Part shown: positions 1 to 10,387 of the stretch, one piece after another
How the letters are laid out: every line of letters begins with the position of its first letter
How positions within the stretch are numbered: the first letter of the stretch is position 1
From: Chryseobacterium tagetis
GTDB taxonomy: Bacteria > Bacteroidota > Bacteroidia > Flavobacteriales > Weeksellaceae
DNA length: 64,000 bases
Direction: 5' to 3'
Assembly (NCBI RefSeq): GCF_016735585.2
Contig: NZ_JAERSE020000003.1
Location: forward strand, 800,190-864,189
Notes under the pieces: model-generated
Seen by the model: the letters and a program-made list of their open reading frames with translations, nothing else
Databases searched by the model: none
Told to the model about the DNA's origin: nothing
Position numbers and translations under genes: made by a program

Positions 1-1
1 A

Positions 2-1570
2 CTATTCATTTCCTCTAAAATAATGCCCCTTTTTAATCCCTAACTTCTGCATTTTAGAAATCAATGTTGTAGAAGGCAAACCCAATAAAACAGCAGCCCC
101 ATTTTTACCGGAAATTCTTCCGTTACATCTTGAAACAGCTTTTAAAATATACTCCCTTTCAATCTCCTGCAATGGTTTGATCTGAAAATCCTGATGATCA
201 TTTTGAACAGTTATGGCTTTTGGGAGATTTATTTCTTTGATGATGTTGTCTTTCGCAGTTAAAATACTTCTTTCTATTATATTTTCCAGCTCACGAATAT
301 TTCCCAGCCAAGGATTTTCGATCATCTGATTCATTACTTTTTGTGAGAATCCGGTGATTTTTTTTCCTGTTTTTATGTGTAGTTTTTTCAGAAAATATTC
401 TGCCAATAATGGAATATCTTCTTTTCTTTTTCTCAAAGCGGGTAATTCAATAGGAAAAACATTCAGACGATAGAACAAATCACTTCTGAAGTTTCCTTCA
501 AGTACTTCTTTTTCCAGATTTCTGTTCGTGGCGGTAATGACTCTTGCATTCACTTTGATTCTTTTATTTCCTCCAATTCGTTCAATCTCTTTTTCCTGTA
601 AAACCCTTAATAATCGACCCTGCAATTCTAAAGGAAGTTCGCCGATTTCATCCAGAAAAATAGTGCTGTTGTGAGCTTCCTCAAATTTTCCTTTTCTCTG
701 CTCCGTTGCTCCTGTAAAGCTTCCTTTTTCGTGTCCGAAAAGTTCGGATTCGATGAGGTTCGCCGGAATGGCTGCACAGTTGATTCTGACCATTTTCTTA
801 TTAGAAAAATTAGAAAGCTGATGAATAGCCTGAGCAATCAATTCCTTTCCTGTACCTGTTTCTCCATGAATCAGAACATTAGATTCAGATGGAGCAACCT
901 GTGAGATTTTCTCAAAAATATCCTTCATGATCTTACTTTCTCCGATAATTCCCTGAAATCCATGTTCCGATTTTTGAGAAACCTCTGTTTCTATCTCAAT
1001 TTGTGAATTTCCATTCTGGATTTCAAGATTCTTAAACTTTTCCGTGAGAGAAATATTTCTGATGGTGATGGATAGCTGTGTAGAAATTTGGGTTAAAATT
1101 CTTTCATTGATGCCACCTAACGAAACAAAATTCTTATAAAATAGAAAGATGATATTTATGGTTTCGTCAACAGAAGGCAGACAAAAACCAATGACAGAGC
1201 GCATTTCTTTATTCTTGGCTTCAAAAAAGAATGTTTTAGTTTCTTTAAAATCTTTGAGATCGGAAAGAACAACTTCAGGAGAATTGATGCACTGTTGAAA
1301 ATAGCTTATCAAAGACTGATTTTGGGCAGACTGAACTTGAAACGTAGAATAAAAAATTTCGCTTTCTTTATGTTGCTCATCAATTTGCAAAACTAAGCAT
1401 TCATTAAATCCAAATTCTTCTTTGAAAGACTGCTGTAAAGCCTGTCCAAAACTTTTTTTATCCAAAGCCTTTGAAAATGAACGGTTCAGCGCAGATAGAA
1501 CAGACCATTCTTTCTGCATTTCCTGAAGACGTTGGGTAATAATGGAATTCTGATCAGGTCTTGTATCCAT
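2..1570 (-). CDS. Sigma-54-dependent enhancer-binding transcriptional regulator (GAF-like + AAA+ + Fis HTH)
   Basis: This is a complete 522-residue protein whose TAG stop lies at the window edge (2-4). The N-terminal ~200 residues look like a GAF-type sensor. A central AAA+ domain follows, with Walker A GETGTGKE (about residues 235-242), the sigma-54 contact loop written GSFTGA (canonical GAFTGA, about residue 283) and Walker B IFLDEIGE. The last ~45 residues form a Fis-type helix-turn-helix ([13 protein letters not shown]). Family knowledge: such proteins hydrolyse ATP to open RNA polymerase-sigma-54 promoters after sensing a signal. No receiver domain is seen, so it is probably not a phosphorelay response regulator. 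It is divergent from the GH28 gene at 1783, but nothing links it to pectin genes. The target and ligand are unknown. Confidence 0.9.
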   Translation of the reverse strand: MDTRPDQNSIITQRLQEMQKEWSVLSALNRSFSKALDKKSFGQALQQSFKEEFGFNECLVLQIDEQHKESEIFYSTFQVQSAQNQSLISYFQQCINSPEVVLSDLKDFKETKTFFFEAKNKEMRSVIGFCLPSVDETINIIFLFYKNFVSLGGINERILTQISTQLSITIRNISLTEKFKNLEIQNGNSQIEIETEVSQKSEHGFQGIIGESKIMKDIFEKISQVAPSESNVLIHGETGTGKELIAQAIHQLSNFSNKKMVRINCAAIPANLIESELFGHEKGSFTGATEQRKGKFEEAHNSTIFLDEIGELPLELQGRLLRVLQEKEIERIGGNKRIKVNARVITATNRNLEKEVLEGNFRSDLFYRLNVFPIELPALRKRKEDIPLLAEYFLKKLHIKTGKKITGFSQKVMNQMIENPWLGNIRELENIIERSILTAKDNIIKEINLPKAITVQNDHQDFQIKPLQEIEREYILKAVSRCNGRISGKNGAAVLLGLPSTTLISKMQKLGIKKGHYFRGNE

Positions 1571-1782
1571 AAAAGAATTAGAAATAAAAGTTAAAGATAA
1601 TGAAATTGGGAGAGATTTCTTTAGTGAAACAAGTTTTAAAATAATAAAAACTTATACCTTTCTGATATCTAAAATCAAAATTTCCACATGAAAGAGCAGG
1701 ATACCGTAAGCTTTTAAAATGTATACTTTTATTTTTGTTAATTAGTTTAGTTAAAATAATTCAGGATTCACAGCAAAAAGTT

Positions 1783-3162
1783 ATGAAACTTTCAAAGACA
1801 TCTGGCGTATTAGGCGCTCTATTTATACTTTTTTTCTCCTCAACGGAAGTTAAAAGTCAGGATAAATTTCCCGACGGAACCGCGATTCCAAAATGGTTTA
1901 AAGAAAATAAACCTACAGACATCAACAGATTAGGAAAAAAATACATTCTTACTGATAATGGGTTGAAGAATGACAGTACTGTTCTTCAGACTAAACAATT
2001 TCAGGCGGTTATTGATAACGCAGCTAAAAACGGAGGCGGAGTAATCGTCGTACCTAAAGGAACTTTCCTCATTAGTTCTGTGTTTTTTAAACAGGGAACT
2101 CATTTATATTTAGAGAACGGAGCCAAATTAAAAGGAAGCGACGATATCAATGATTTTCCGGTAGTCACCACCAGAATGGAAGGTCAAACCGTGAAATATT
2201 TTCCGGCTATCATTAATGCAGACGGATTGGATGGCTTTACCATTTCAGGAAAAGGAACTCTTGACGGAAATGGATTGAGGTACTGGAAATCATTCTGGAA
2301 AAGACGCGAATGGAATCCTAAATGTACCAATATGGATGAAATGCGACCTAGAATTATCTATGTTTCCAACTCAAAAAATATTCAGATTGAAGGAATTACA
2401 GTAAAAAATTCTCCGTTTTGGAGTACTCATTACTATAAAAGTGAATTCGTAAAATTATTAAACTTAACGATTTTAGCACCGAAAGAACCTGTAAAAGCAC
2501 CGAGTACAGATGCAATTGATATCGATGCCTGTACCAATTTTCTGGTGAAAAACTGCTATCTGTCTGTCAATGACGATGCCATTGCTTTAAAAGGTGGAAA
2601 AGGCCCGAAAGCCGACAGAGCTCCTGAAAATGGAGAAAACAGAAACATCATTATCGAAGACAATACGTTCGGATTCTGTCATTCTGCATTGACTTGCGGA
2701 AGTGAATCGATTCACAATTACAATATTCTTTTCAGAAATTCAACGGTAAAAGATGCATCAAGATTATTACACCTGAAAATGCGTCCCGATACTCCACAAC
2801 ATTACGAATACATCACGCTTGATAATATCAAAGGAAATGTGAAAACGTTTTTATATGTAAAAGGATGGAGCCAGTTTTTTGACTTAAAAGGCGAAGAAAA
2901 GCCGAAAAGATCTTTGGCTAATAATGTAGTTTTAAAAAATATCGATATCAGTTGTGAAACTGCTTTTGCAGTTGAAAAATCAGATTTATATGAGTTACAG
3001 GATTTCACGTTTGAAAATCTTACAATAAAAGCATTAAAGCCTGAAGAACAAAACTTAAGTGCGATTCAAAACTTAAAACAAATCAAGGTAAATGTTACTA
3101 AAGTAGCTTCTTTAGGACAGACTTACGATAAAAAAGACGACTCCGACATTGCTACAAAATAA
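1783..3162 (+). CDS. Secreted GH28-family glycoside hydrolase (divergent polygalacturonase/rhamnogalacturonase-like)
   Basis: The protein is a right-handed beta-helix pectin hydrolase. I chose ATG 1783 because it starts directly with a signal peptide (MKLSKTSGVLGALFILFF, then SQ); the longer frame begins at TTG 1735. The N-terminal DxGLKNDSTVLQTKQFQ segment and the GTLDGNG motif are typical of GH28. Catalytic motifs are altered: STD instead of NTD, an intact NDD, CHSALTCGSE where GHG is usual, and LHLKM where RIK is usual. The acidic residues, His and Lys are kept. The enzyme is therefore probably active but with a specificity unlike classical endo-polygalacturonase; rhamnogalacturonan backbone or terminal galacturonic acid is an inference from neighbours. 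Its stop overlaps the GH2 start by one base, so the two are probably translationally coupled. Confidence 0.85.
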   Translation: MKLSKTSGVLGALFILFFSSTEVKSQDKFPDGTAIPKWFKENKPTDINRLGKKYILTDNGLKNDSTVLQTKQFQAVIDNAAKNGGGVIVVPKGTFLISSVFFKQGTHLYLENGAKLKGSDDINDFPVVTTRMEGQTVKYFPAIINADGLDGFTISGKGTLDGNGLRYWKSFWKRREWNPKCTNMDEMRPRIIYVSNSKNIQIEGITVKNSPFWSTHYYKSEFVKLLNLTILAPKEPVKAPSTDAIDIDACTNFLVKNCYLSVNDDAIALKGGKGPKADRAPENGENRNIIIEDNTFGFCHSALTCGSESIHNYNILFRNSTVKDASRLLHLKMRPDTPQHYEYITLDNIKGNVKTFLYVKGWSQFFDLKGEEKPKRSLANNVVLKNIDISCETAFAVEKSDLYELQDFTFENLTIKALKPEEQNLSAIQNLKQIKVNVTKVASLGQTYDKKDDSDIATK

Positions 3163-6017
3163 TGAGTTTTTCTTCCAAAATATTCGCTTTTTTATGTGTT
3201 TGCTCACAGCTTTTATTTTCTCAGTCTAAGGAAATTCAATTCCTGAGTGGGAAAGATGCAGAGCATACCAAAGAATGGGATTTTTGGATCAGCGGAGGCC
3301 GGAAATCGGGAAGTTGGGACAACATTAATGTGCCTTCTCATTGGGAGCAGCAGGGTTTCGGTTCTTACAATTATGGTCGCGATTATGTGACGTATGGACG
3401 AAACTTTAAATTTAATGATGAAGTAGGTTTGTATAAACATCATTTTATGATTCCCAATTCTTGGAAAGGAAAAGCCATCAATATTGTTTTTGAAGGCTCT
3501 ATGACCGATACCGAAGTGAAAATCAACGGACAATTGGCAGGAGCAGTTCATCAGGGAGCCTTTTATGAATTTAAATATGATATTTCAGATAAAATTCAGT
3601 TTGGAAAAGAAAATATTCTGGAAGTAGAAGTTTCCAAAATGTCGGCTGATAAATCGGTCAATAATGCAGAAAGATTAGCTGATTATTGGATTTTGGGAGG
3701 AATTTTTCGCCCGGTGTACTTGGAAGCAAACCCGAAAGAATATATTACATCAACAGCTATTGAAGCCAAAGCGGACGGAACGTTTCGTTCTAATGTTCAT
3801 GTAAAAGGAATCAATACCGCTAACATTATAAAGGTAGAATTATTTGATGTCAAAAATAATTTAGTTGGCGAATCTCAGGTTCAAATCCAAAAAGGAGATA
3901 CTTTAAAACATATTCAGTTTTCCGTAAAAAATCCAAAACTTTGGACGGCAGAAACTCCGAATTTGTACAAAGCAAAATTTACTTTAACCAAAAACAAAAA
4001 AACAATCAGTCAAACCGAAGAAAAATTTGGTTTCAGAACGATTGAAATCCGAAAAGGCGACGGAATTTTTATCAATGGTACCAAAGTGAAAATGAAAGGC
4101 ATCAACCGCCACGTTTGGTGGCCGGAAACGGGTAGAGCTGTTACAGAAAATATAGATTTAATGGATGTTCAGCTTATCAAAGAAATGAATATGAATGCGG
4201 CTCGTTGTTCCCATTATCCACCCAACAAATCATTTTTTAAAATTTGCGATTCACTTGGTTTATACGTTTTGGATGAATTGGCTGGCTGGCAAAAAAAATA
4301 CAGCACGGAACTTGGGAAAAAACTCGTGAAAGAAATGGTGATGAGAGATGCCAATCATCCTTCCATTATTTTCTGGAGCAACGGAAATGAAGGCGGACAT
4401 AATTTTGATTTGGATGCAGAATTTGCAAAATATGATCTGTCAAATCGTCCCGTCATTCACGCACACCATAAACCGGGAAATGCTTTCAACGGAATTGACT
4501 GTAATCACTACGAAGATTATTACAGCACAAAAAACATCCTGGAAGGCGAAAATATCTATATGCCGACCGAATTTTTACACGCACAGGATGACGGTGGTGG
4601 CGGAACTTCTTTAGCCGATTACTGGGAACTTCACTGGAATTCTAAGAAAGGAGCGGGAGGATTTCTCTGGGCTTTTGTGGATGAAGGGTTGGTAAGAACC
4701 GATTTTAATCATCAGATTGATGTGAATGCGATTAATGCGCCCGACGGAGTGTTGGGTCCACATCGTGAAAAAGAAGGGAGTTTTTATGCCATCCGCGAAA
4801 TTTACAGTCCGGTAAAAATTGATTTAAAAACGCTTCCAGATGATTTTAATGGAATCATTCCTGTAGAAAACCGGTATCATTTTACGAATCTGAAGGATTG
4901 TCAGTTCGAATGGAAATTAGTTAAGTTTAAAACATCATTTTCTTCTGAATCCGGATTTGATGTAATAAAAACAGGAAAAGTAGAATCTCCGGCTATTCAA
5001 CCGACGGAGAAAGGAAATATCAATTTAAATCTTCCATCGAATTGGAAAGAAAATGAAGCATTATTGTTAACGGCAACCGATTCTTTCGGAAAAGAAATTT
5101 ACACCTGGACTTGGAAAATTAATACTAATGAAGAAATTTCAAAACAGTTTTCTAAATCTTTAAGTAAAGAATTTCCGGTTTCTGTTGCAGAAAATGATTC
5201 ATTGTATATTCTGAAATCTGATGAAAAAGAATTTGGCATCGGGAAAAAAGATGGCTTGTTAAAATCTGTCGTGGTTGATAAAAAAGGCAAAAAAATGACC
5301 TTCAGAAACGGTCCTGTTTTCGTGAATGGGACAATGGAATTATCATCCATAAAATCTTTTGCAGAAGGACAGAATCAAAATATAGAAGCAACCTATAAAA
5401 ACGGCAATAAAATTCTTTGGAAGCTCAATCCAAAAGGAGTTTTAGAATTAAACTACGAATATTCGCTTTCGGGAGATTACCCGTTTGCAGGAGTAAGTTT
5501 TGATTATCCTGAAAATTACGTCATCAGTGCAAAATGGTTGGGAAAAGGACCTTATCACGTTTGGAAAAATAGAACCCAGGGACAGACTTATAATGTCTGG
5601 CAGAATTTAAAGAACTCAACAAGAACCGGACAGTCTCCTTGGATTTATCCTGAATTTAAAGGCTATTTTGATGACATTTCCTGGATGCAACTGGATACAG
5701 CAGAAGGAAAGATCACTATCGGGACAAAAGAAGAAAAAATGTTCGTGAGACTTTTCGATTTTTATGGAATTTACGGAGCAGAAGGTTATCCGAAATTGCC
5801 AAGTGGAAATATTTCATTTTTAGATGCCATTCCGCCTTTGGGAACCGTTTTGGCGTTTAACATTAATGATAAAACCGAATCTTTAGGATTGGAAAGTGAA
5901 CCCAATCATCTGAACGGAACATTTAAAAGAACATTATATTTCTATTTTGGATTGCCGGATCTGGGTAATGAAAATAAGCAATTTACAATGCCAAAAGAAA
6001 ATATTTTAACCGATTAA
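3162..6017 (+). CDS. Secreted GH2-family beta-galactosidase/beta-glucuronidase-like enzyme
   Basis: This is a 951-residue GH2 enzyme with an N-terminal signal peptide (MSFSSKIFAFLCVCSQLLFS). It has a jelly-roll sugar-binding domain (SHWEQQGFGSYNYG region), immunoglobulin-like domains, then the TIM barrel beginning near GINRHVWWPETGRA. The acid/base Glu lies in NGNEGG (about residue 409) and the likely nucleophile Glu in PTEFLHA (about residue 470). The C-terminal ~250 residues match the small beta-galactosidase domains. In an RG-I locus the expected job is trimming galactose side chains, or glucuronic acid as a less likely alternative. It starts at ATG overlapping the preceding TAA and ends exactly before the next start, so 1783-7343 behaves as one transcript. 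Confidence 0.9.
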   Translation: MSFSSKIFAFLCVCSQLLFSQSKEIQFLSGKDAEHTKEWDFWISGGRKSGSWDNINVPSHWEQQGFGSYNYGRDYVTYGRNFKFNDEVGLYKHHFMIPNSWKGKAINIVFEGSMTDTEVKINGQLAGAVHQGAFYEFKYDISDKIQFGKENILEVEVSKMSADKSVNNAERLADYWILGGIFRPVYLEANPKEYITSTAIEAKADGTFRSNVHVKGINTANIIKVELFDVKNNLVGESQVQIQKGDTLKHIQFSVKNPKLWTAETPNLYKAKFTLTKNKKTISQTEEKFGFRTIEIRKGDGIFINGTKVKMKGINRHVWWPETGRAVTENIDLMDVQLIKEMNMNAARCSHYPPNKSFFKICDSLGLYVLDELAGWQKKYSTELGKKLVKEMVMRDANHPSIIFWSNGNEGGHNFDLDAEFAKYDLSNRPVIHAHHKPGNAFNGIDCNHYEDYYSTKNILEGENIYMPTEFLHAQDDGGGGTSLADYWELHWNSKKGAGGFLWAFVDEGLVRTDFNHQIDVNAINAPDGVLGPHREKEGSFYAIREIYSPVKIDLKTLPDDFNGIIPVENRYHFTNLKDCQFEWKLVKFKTSFSSESGFDVIKTGKVESPAIQPTEKGNINLNLPSNWKENEALLLTATDSFGKEIYTWTWKINTNEEISKQFSKSLSKEFPVSVAENDSLYILKSDEKEFGIGKKDGLLKSVVVDKKGKKMTFRNGPVFVNGTMELSSIKSFAEGQNQNIEATYKNGNKILWKLNPKGVLELNYEYSLSGDYPFAGVSFDYPENYVISAKWLGKGPYHVWKNRTQGQTYNVWQNLKNSTRTGQSPWIYPEFKGYFDDISWMQLDTAEGKITIGTKEEKMFVRLFDFYGIYGAEGYPKLPSGNISFLDAIPPLGTVLAFNINDKTESLGLESEPNHLNGTFKRTLYFYFGLPDLGNENKQFTMPKENILTD

Positions 6018-7343
6018 ATGATGAAAAATAGAATAGAATTTTTAATGCTTTTTATCTGTTCGTTAATGTTTGGCCAGCAAACAACTTTTAAATTTGATTT
6101 TGGCGGAAACAGAGTCGAAAATGGATTTATCCCGATTACACCCACTTCAAAATTTGATAAAAAAAGTGGTTATGGATTTATGGATGTTTCCGGTTTACAA
6201 GCTGTTGACAGAGGAGGAGACGCATTGACGGGAGATTTTATTACAAGTAATAAACCGTTCTATTTTTCGGTAGCGATTCCTGAAGGAAATTATGATATTA
6301 TCCTTAATTTGGGCGATACAAAAGGAATATCTGAAACAACGGTTCGTGTAGAAAACCGTCGTCTCATGTTGAATGACGTTACAACAAAACAAGGTGAAAT
6401 TGTACAAAAACAGATCTCAGTTCATGTAAAAGACAGCATTATTCGTAATCAGAACGGAGAAAAAATAGGGATTGTCAAATTAAAACCAAGAGAAACAAAA
6501 TATTTACATTGGGATAATCTGTTGACAATAGAATTTAATGATAAAGCACCTAAAGTCTGCTCAGTAATCATTCAGCCCAACACAACCGGAAAAACTATTT
6601 ATTTAACAGGAGATTCCACCGTTGTTGATGCTCAATATGAACCGTGGGCTTCATGGGGACAGATGTTGCCATATTTTTTCGTTCCGAATAAAGTGGTAAT
6701 TGCCAATTATGCCGAAAGCGGAGAAACTTTAAAAGCCTTCGAAGACCGGCATCGAATCGATAAAATCTGGAATAGAATTAAACCCGGAGATTATCTCTTC
6801 ATTCAGTTTGGACACAATGACCAAAAAGCGGGAAACAGTACAAAATCCGGCTATAGAAAAAGACTTACAGCATGGATTCAAAAAGCAAAACAATTGGGCG
6901 CAATTCCGGTGTTGGTAACCTCTATGAATCGTAGAGTTTTTGATGAAAACAATAAAATCGTGAATACTCTGGATGATTTTCCTGACGCAATGCGCGAAAT
7001 TTCAAAAGAAGAAAATGTTAGCTTAATAGATTTAAATGCACTGAGCAAAAAATTATTCGAAGCGATGGGACCGGAAGCAGCCAAAAAAGCATTTGTATAT
7101 TATCCGGCAAACAGTTATCCCAATCAGCCCAATGCTTTGGCAGATGATACCCATTTCAATGCATATGGAGCTTACGAATTGGCAAAATGTGTTGTAAAAT
7201 CTATTGTTGATCAAAATCTGCCGTTGAAGAAATATGTTTCCAAAAGTTATACAACGTTTGATCCCAACACACCTGATGCAGCAGAAAAATTTCACTGGCC
7301 GGAAAGTATTTTTATGGAATCTTTAAAACCTGATGGAAATTGA
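6018..7343 (+). CDS. Secreted rhamnogalacturonan acetylesterase, two-domain SGNH/CE12 type
   Basis: The 441-residue protein has a signal peptide (MMKNRIEFLMLFICSLMFGQ). An N-terminal beta-rich module (about 20-185, carbohydrate-binding-like, FDFGGNRVENGF) precedes an SGNH hydrolase domain. Block I is YLTGDSTV with Ser near residue 199, block III is IQFGHNDQK, and block V is ADDTHFNAYG with the Asp/His pair near 376-379. The family removes acetyl groups from galacturonic acid in RG-I so that lyases and hydrolases can act. The gene abuts the GH2 stop (TAA then ATG), with a second in-frame ATG one codon later. A second, shorter CE12 enzyme lies at 13370, so the locus carries two. Confidence 0.88.
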   Translation: MMKNRIEFLMLFICSLMFGQQTTFKFDFGGNRVENGFIPITPTSKFDKKSGYGFMDVSGLQAVDRGGDALTGDFITSNKPFYFSVAIPEGNYDIILNLGDTKGISETTVRVENRRLMLNDVTTKQGEIVQKQISVHVKDSIIRNQNGEKIGIVKLKPRETKYLHWDNLLTIEFNDKAPKVCSVIIQPNTTGKTIYLTGDSTVVDAQYEPWASWGQMLPYFFVPNKVVIANYAESGETLKAFEDRHRIDKIWNRIKPGDYLFIQFGHNDQKAGNSTKSGYRKRLTAWIQKAKQLGAIPVLVTSMNRRVFDENNKIVNTLDDFPDAMREISKEENVSLIDLNALSKKLFEAMGPEAAKKAFVYYPANSYPNQPNALADDTHFNAYGAYELAKCVVKSIVDQNLPLKKYVSKSYTTFDPNTPDAAEKFHWPESIFMESLKPDGN

Positions 7344-7420
7344 AAAAAAACGTTGATTTTCAAGATAATGTACTCTTCTAAGCAACAAGATCATTTTCTT
7401 AAAATATCTAATGTGTGTAA

Positions 7421-7446
7421 AGACTTTTGTGCCTTTTGTGGTTAAA
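7421..7446 (+). repeat. Single right end of the CTTTGCG/TTTTGTGG intergenic repeat family
   Basis: The text ACTTTTGTGCCTTTTGTGG resembles the right arm of the ~168-bp inverted-repeat elements found at 26961 and elsewhere in this locus. No matching left arm is visible here, so this is a solo or decayed end immediately before the GH106 gene. Confidence 0.45.
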
Positions 7447-7460
7447 TTTAAAGTTGAAAA

Positions 7461-10235
7461 ATGAAAATTAAAAATATACTCAAACTAAGCGTTCTCTGTT
7501 TTGCTTTCGGAAATCTCTCCGCGCAAAATCCATGGCCTAAAGTGACCAATACGGCTCAACCGTGGACGCGTTGGTGGTGGATGGGAAGCGCAGTTGATGA
7601 AAAAGGACTGGATAAGCAATTGACAACCCTTTCAAAAGCCGGTTTTGGAGGCGTTGAGATTGTTCCGATTTACGGTGCAAAAGGTTTTGAAAACCGATAT
7701 CTCAATTATCTTTCTCCGGAATGGATGAAAATGCTTCAGTTCACGACAAATAAAGCAAAAAGCCTGAATATGGGAGTTGATATGGCGATCGGAACTGGTT
7801 GGCCAATTGGCGGACCGCAGGTTAATGAGCAGGATGCTGCAACGAAAATGATCGTTCAGACTTACACCATTCAGCCAAATGAAAAATTTTCAGAAAAAAT
7901 TGTACTGAAAGATGAAAAACAGAAGAATTTAAAAACAATAAAACTTGATATTGTAACCGCATATAACGAAAAAAATGAAGCGGTTGTTGTAATCGATAAA
8001 ATTTCTGATGACGGTTCACTTAATTGGAAGCCAGGTGTAGGAAAATGGACCATTTATGCTGTTTTTGTAGGTAAAACACTGCAAAAAGTAAAACGTGCCG
8101 CTCCAGGTGGAGAAGGTTTCACATTAGATCATTTCTCTCCCGATGCAACGAAGGATTATCTGAAAACTTTCGATACAGCCTTTGGAAATTCGAATTATGG
8201 TGTTCGTTCTTTCTTCAATGACAGCTATGAAGTTTATAATGCCGACTGGACTGCCGATTTTAAAGATGAATTTAAAAAGAGAAGAGGATATGATCTAAGT
8301 CCGTACATCAAATATCTGGTGAGTGACGAAGAAAATGAGATAACAGGAAGAATAAAATCAGATTACCGCGAAACGATGAGTGAGCTGATCTTACATAATT
8401 TTACGGATAATTTTACAAACTGGGCGCATTCAAAAAATTCCAAAAATACCAATCAGGCACACGGTTCGCCGGGAAATTTGCTGGATTTATATGCCGCAGT
8501 TGATATTCCCGAATCTGAAACTTTCGGAAGCACAAAATTCGATATTCAGGGGTTGAAAAGAAATGTTGAAGACATCAATACGAAAGAAATTCCTGATATC
8601 AATATGCTGAAATTTGCCTCTTCAGCAGCAAACATTACAGGAAAACCTTTGATTTCCAATGAATCTTTTACGTGGTTGACAGAGCATTTCAAAACCTCAT
8701 GGTCACAGGTAAAACCTGAAGCAGAACAGATTTTTTTGTCGGGAATCAATCATATTTTTTATCACGGAACAACATACACTCCGGCTGATGTTCAGTTCCC
8801 GGGCTGGCTGTTTTATGCCTCGACCAATTTCGTTCCCGAAAACAGTTTGTGGCCAAATATTAAAGGTTTAAACTCTTACATTGAAAGAACTCAATCTGTT
8901 TTACAAAGCGGGAAATCTGACAATGAGATCCTGATGTACTGGCCGGTGTATGACCAATGGGCGAGTCCGAAAGGGAAAGATATGGCCTTCAAAATTCATA
9001 ATATTGAAAAATGGCTGCATCCGACTGTATTTTATGAAAACCTTGAAAAACTGGGAAAATCCGGTTATTCTCTGGATATGGTTTCGGATAAAATGATTGA
9101 CGAGGCGAAGTCTGAAAATCAGACTATTCAGGTTTCAAAAAACGGAGGCTCTTATAAGGTTTTAATTATTCCACAATCTAAATATTTTCCTGAATCTACT
9201 TTAAAAAGTATTCTGAATTTGGCTCAAAACGGAGCTTCAGTAATCTTTCAGACTGAACCAAAAGAGGTGCCCGGATTTTTTGAAGTGGAAAAAAGAAGAA
9301 GTGAATCACAATCTTTATGGAATCAAATTCCTTTTCAGCAAAATGGAAATTTAAAAACAGCAGTATTCGGAAAAGGCAAGATTATTTTAAGCTCTGATGT
9401 AGAAAAAGGCCTGGAATATTTAAAAATTGAAAGAGAAAAGTTAACCGACACAGGATTGAAATTTGTAAGAAGAAAGTTTGAGGAAGGAAAATATTATTAT
9501 ATTGTCAATCATACTTCAAAAGAAATTAACCAATTAATTCCGTTGAATTTCATAGGAAAACAGGTGGTTTTGATGAATCCTGAAAACGGAAAATTTGGAA
9601 TTGCTGAAACACAAAATAACTTGGTACGAGTTCAAATGAAATCGGGAGAATCTTTGATTGTAAAGAACACCGAAAATATTTATATTTCAATTCCAAATTG
9701 GTATTATACTGAAAAAACGGATGTGCCGATTGTGTTAAACCAACCTTGGCAACTGACTTTTAAAGAAGGCGGTCCTGAACTTCCAAAATCCAGAACGCTG
9801 AGTACGCTTCAACCGTGGACAAATTTCACAGAGGATGCTTCAACGCAAAGTTTCTCTGGAACCGGAGTGTATACGACGTCATTTAAATTAAAAAATAATA
9901 AAGCAGATGATTTTGTTTTAAAATTTGATAAATTGTACGAAAGTGCCAAAGTAATGATCAACGGACAGGATGCCGGAATGGTATGGAGTCTTCCGTTTGA
10001 AATCAACATAGGAAAATATTTGAAGAAAGGAAAGAATACTATTCAGATTGAAGTGTCTAATCTGATGGCCAACAGAATCCGTTATATGGATCAACATAAA
10101 ATCGAATGGCGGAATTATCACGAAATCAATTTTGTAAATATTGATTATAAACCGTTCGATGCCTCTGACTGGAAAGTACAGCCTTCCGGTTTAGATGGTG
10201 AAATTCAATTGATTCCTGTATATTACTCAAAATAA
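7461..10235 (+). CDS. Secreted GH106-family alpha-L-rhamnosidase
   Basis: The 924-residue protein has a signal peptide ending LSAQ near residue 22. The first 150 residues carry GH106 hallmarks: PWTRWWWMGSAVDEKGL, GGVEIVPIYGAKG and AIGTGWPIGGPQV. A long catalytic region follows. The C-terminal ~170 residues form a galactose-binding-like beta-sandwich (SGTGVYTTSFKL, YESAKVMINGQDAG). GH106 enzymes release alpha-L-rhamnose from RG-I or RG-II fragments by inversion; here they would supply rhamnose to rhaT and the catabolic genes downstream. The gene is separated from the CE12 gene by 117 bp, so it may have its own promoter. Length and motif order are normal for the family. Confidence 0.9.
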   Translation: MKIKNILKLSVLCFAFGNLSAQNPWPKVTNTAQPWTRWWWMGSAVDEKGLDKQLTTLSKAGFGGVEIVPIYGAKGFENRYLNYLSPEWMKMLQFTTNKAKSLNMGVDMAIGTGWPIGGPQVNEQDAATKMIVQTYTIQPNEKFSEKIVLKDEKQKNLKTIKLDIVTAYNEKNEAVVVIDKISDDGSLNWKPGVGKWTIYAVFVGKTLQKVKRAAPGGEGFTLDHFSPDATKDYLKTFDTAFGNSNYGVRSFFNDSYEVYNADWTADFKDEFKKRRGYDLSPYIKYLVSDEENEITGRIKSDYRETMSELILHNFTDNFTNWAHSKNSKNTNQAHGSPGNLLDLYAAVDIPESETFGSTKFDIQGLKRNVEDINTKEIPDINMLKFASSAANITGKPLISNESFTWLTEHFKTSWSQVKPEAEQIFLSGINHIFYHGTTYTPADVQFPGWLFYASTNFVPENSLWPNIKGLNSYIERTQSVLQSGKSDNEILMYWPVYDQWASPKGKDMAFKIHNIEKWLHPTVFYENLEKLGKSGYSLDMVSDKMIDEAKSENQTIQVSKNGGSYKVLIIPQSKYFPESTLKSILNLAQNGASVIFQTEPKEVPGFFEVEKRRSESQSLWNQIPFQQNGNLKTAVFGKGKIILSSDVEKGLEYLKIEREKLTDTGLKFVRRKFEEGKYYYIVNHTSKEINQLIPLNFIGKQVVLMNPENGKFGIAETQNNLVRVQMKSGESLIVKNTENIYISIPNWYYTEKTDVPIVLNQPWQLTFKEGGPELPKSRTLSTLQPWTNFTEDASTQSFSGTGVYTTSFKLKNNKADDFVLKFDKLYESAKVMINGQDAGMVWSLPFEINIGKYLKKGKNTIQIEVSNLMANRIRYMDQHKIEWRNYHEINFVNIDYKPFDASDWKVQPSGLDGEIQLIPVYYSK

Positions 10236-10323
10236 TTTGATGAAAGTCTGCAATTAAACAATCTTTGTATTCTTAGCTAAGTGTACGGCTTTGCGAACTT
10301 AAAAACAGGTAGCAGTTAAAAAT

Positions 10324-10349
10324 AAAACTTTGCGGACTTTGCGTTAAAA
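10324..10349 (+). repeat. Right end of the CTTTGCG-type intergenic repeat
   Basis: ACTTTGCGGACTTTGCGTT precedes the next gene. It matches the right arm of the element family at 14170-14338 and 31472-31638. The upstream part (10262-10320, TCTTTGTATTCTTAGC and GGCTTTGCGAAC) is related but degraded. Confidence 0.45.
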
Positions 10350-10387
10350 TTATAGAGAAACAGGTTAAATAAATAGTAAATAAAATT

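Noticed and set aside
2..1570. Sigma-54 regulator as the controller of the pectin locus
   Set aside because: It is divergent from the first enzyme gene, but no sigma-54 (GG-N10-GC) promoter was recognised in the locus and its sensor domain gives no sugar link.
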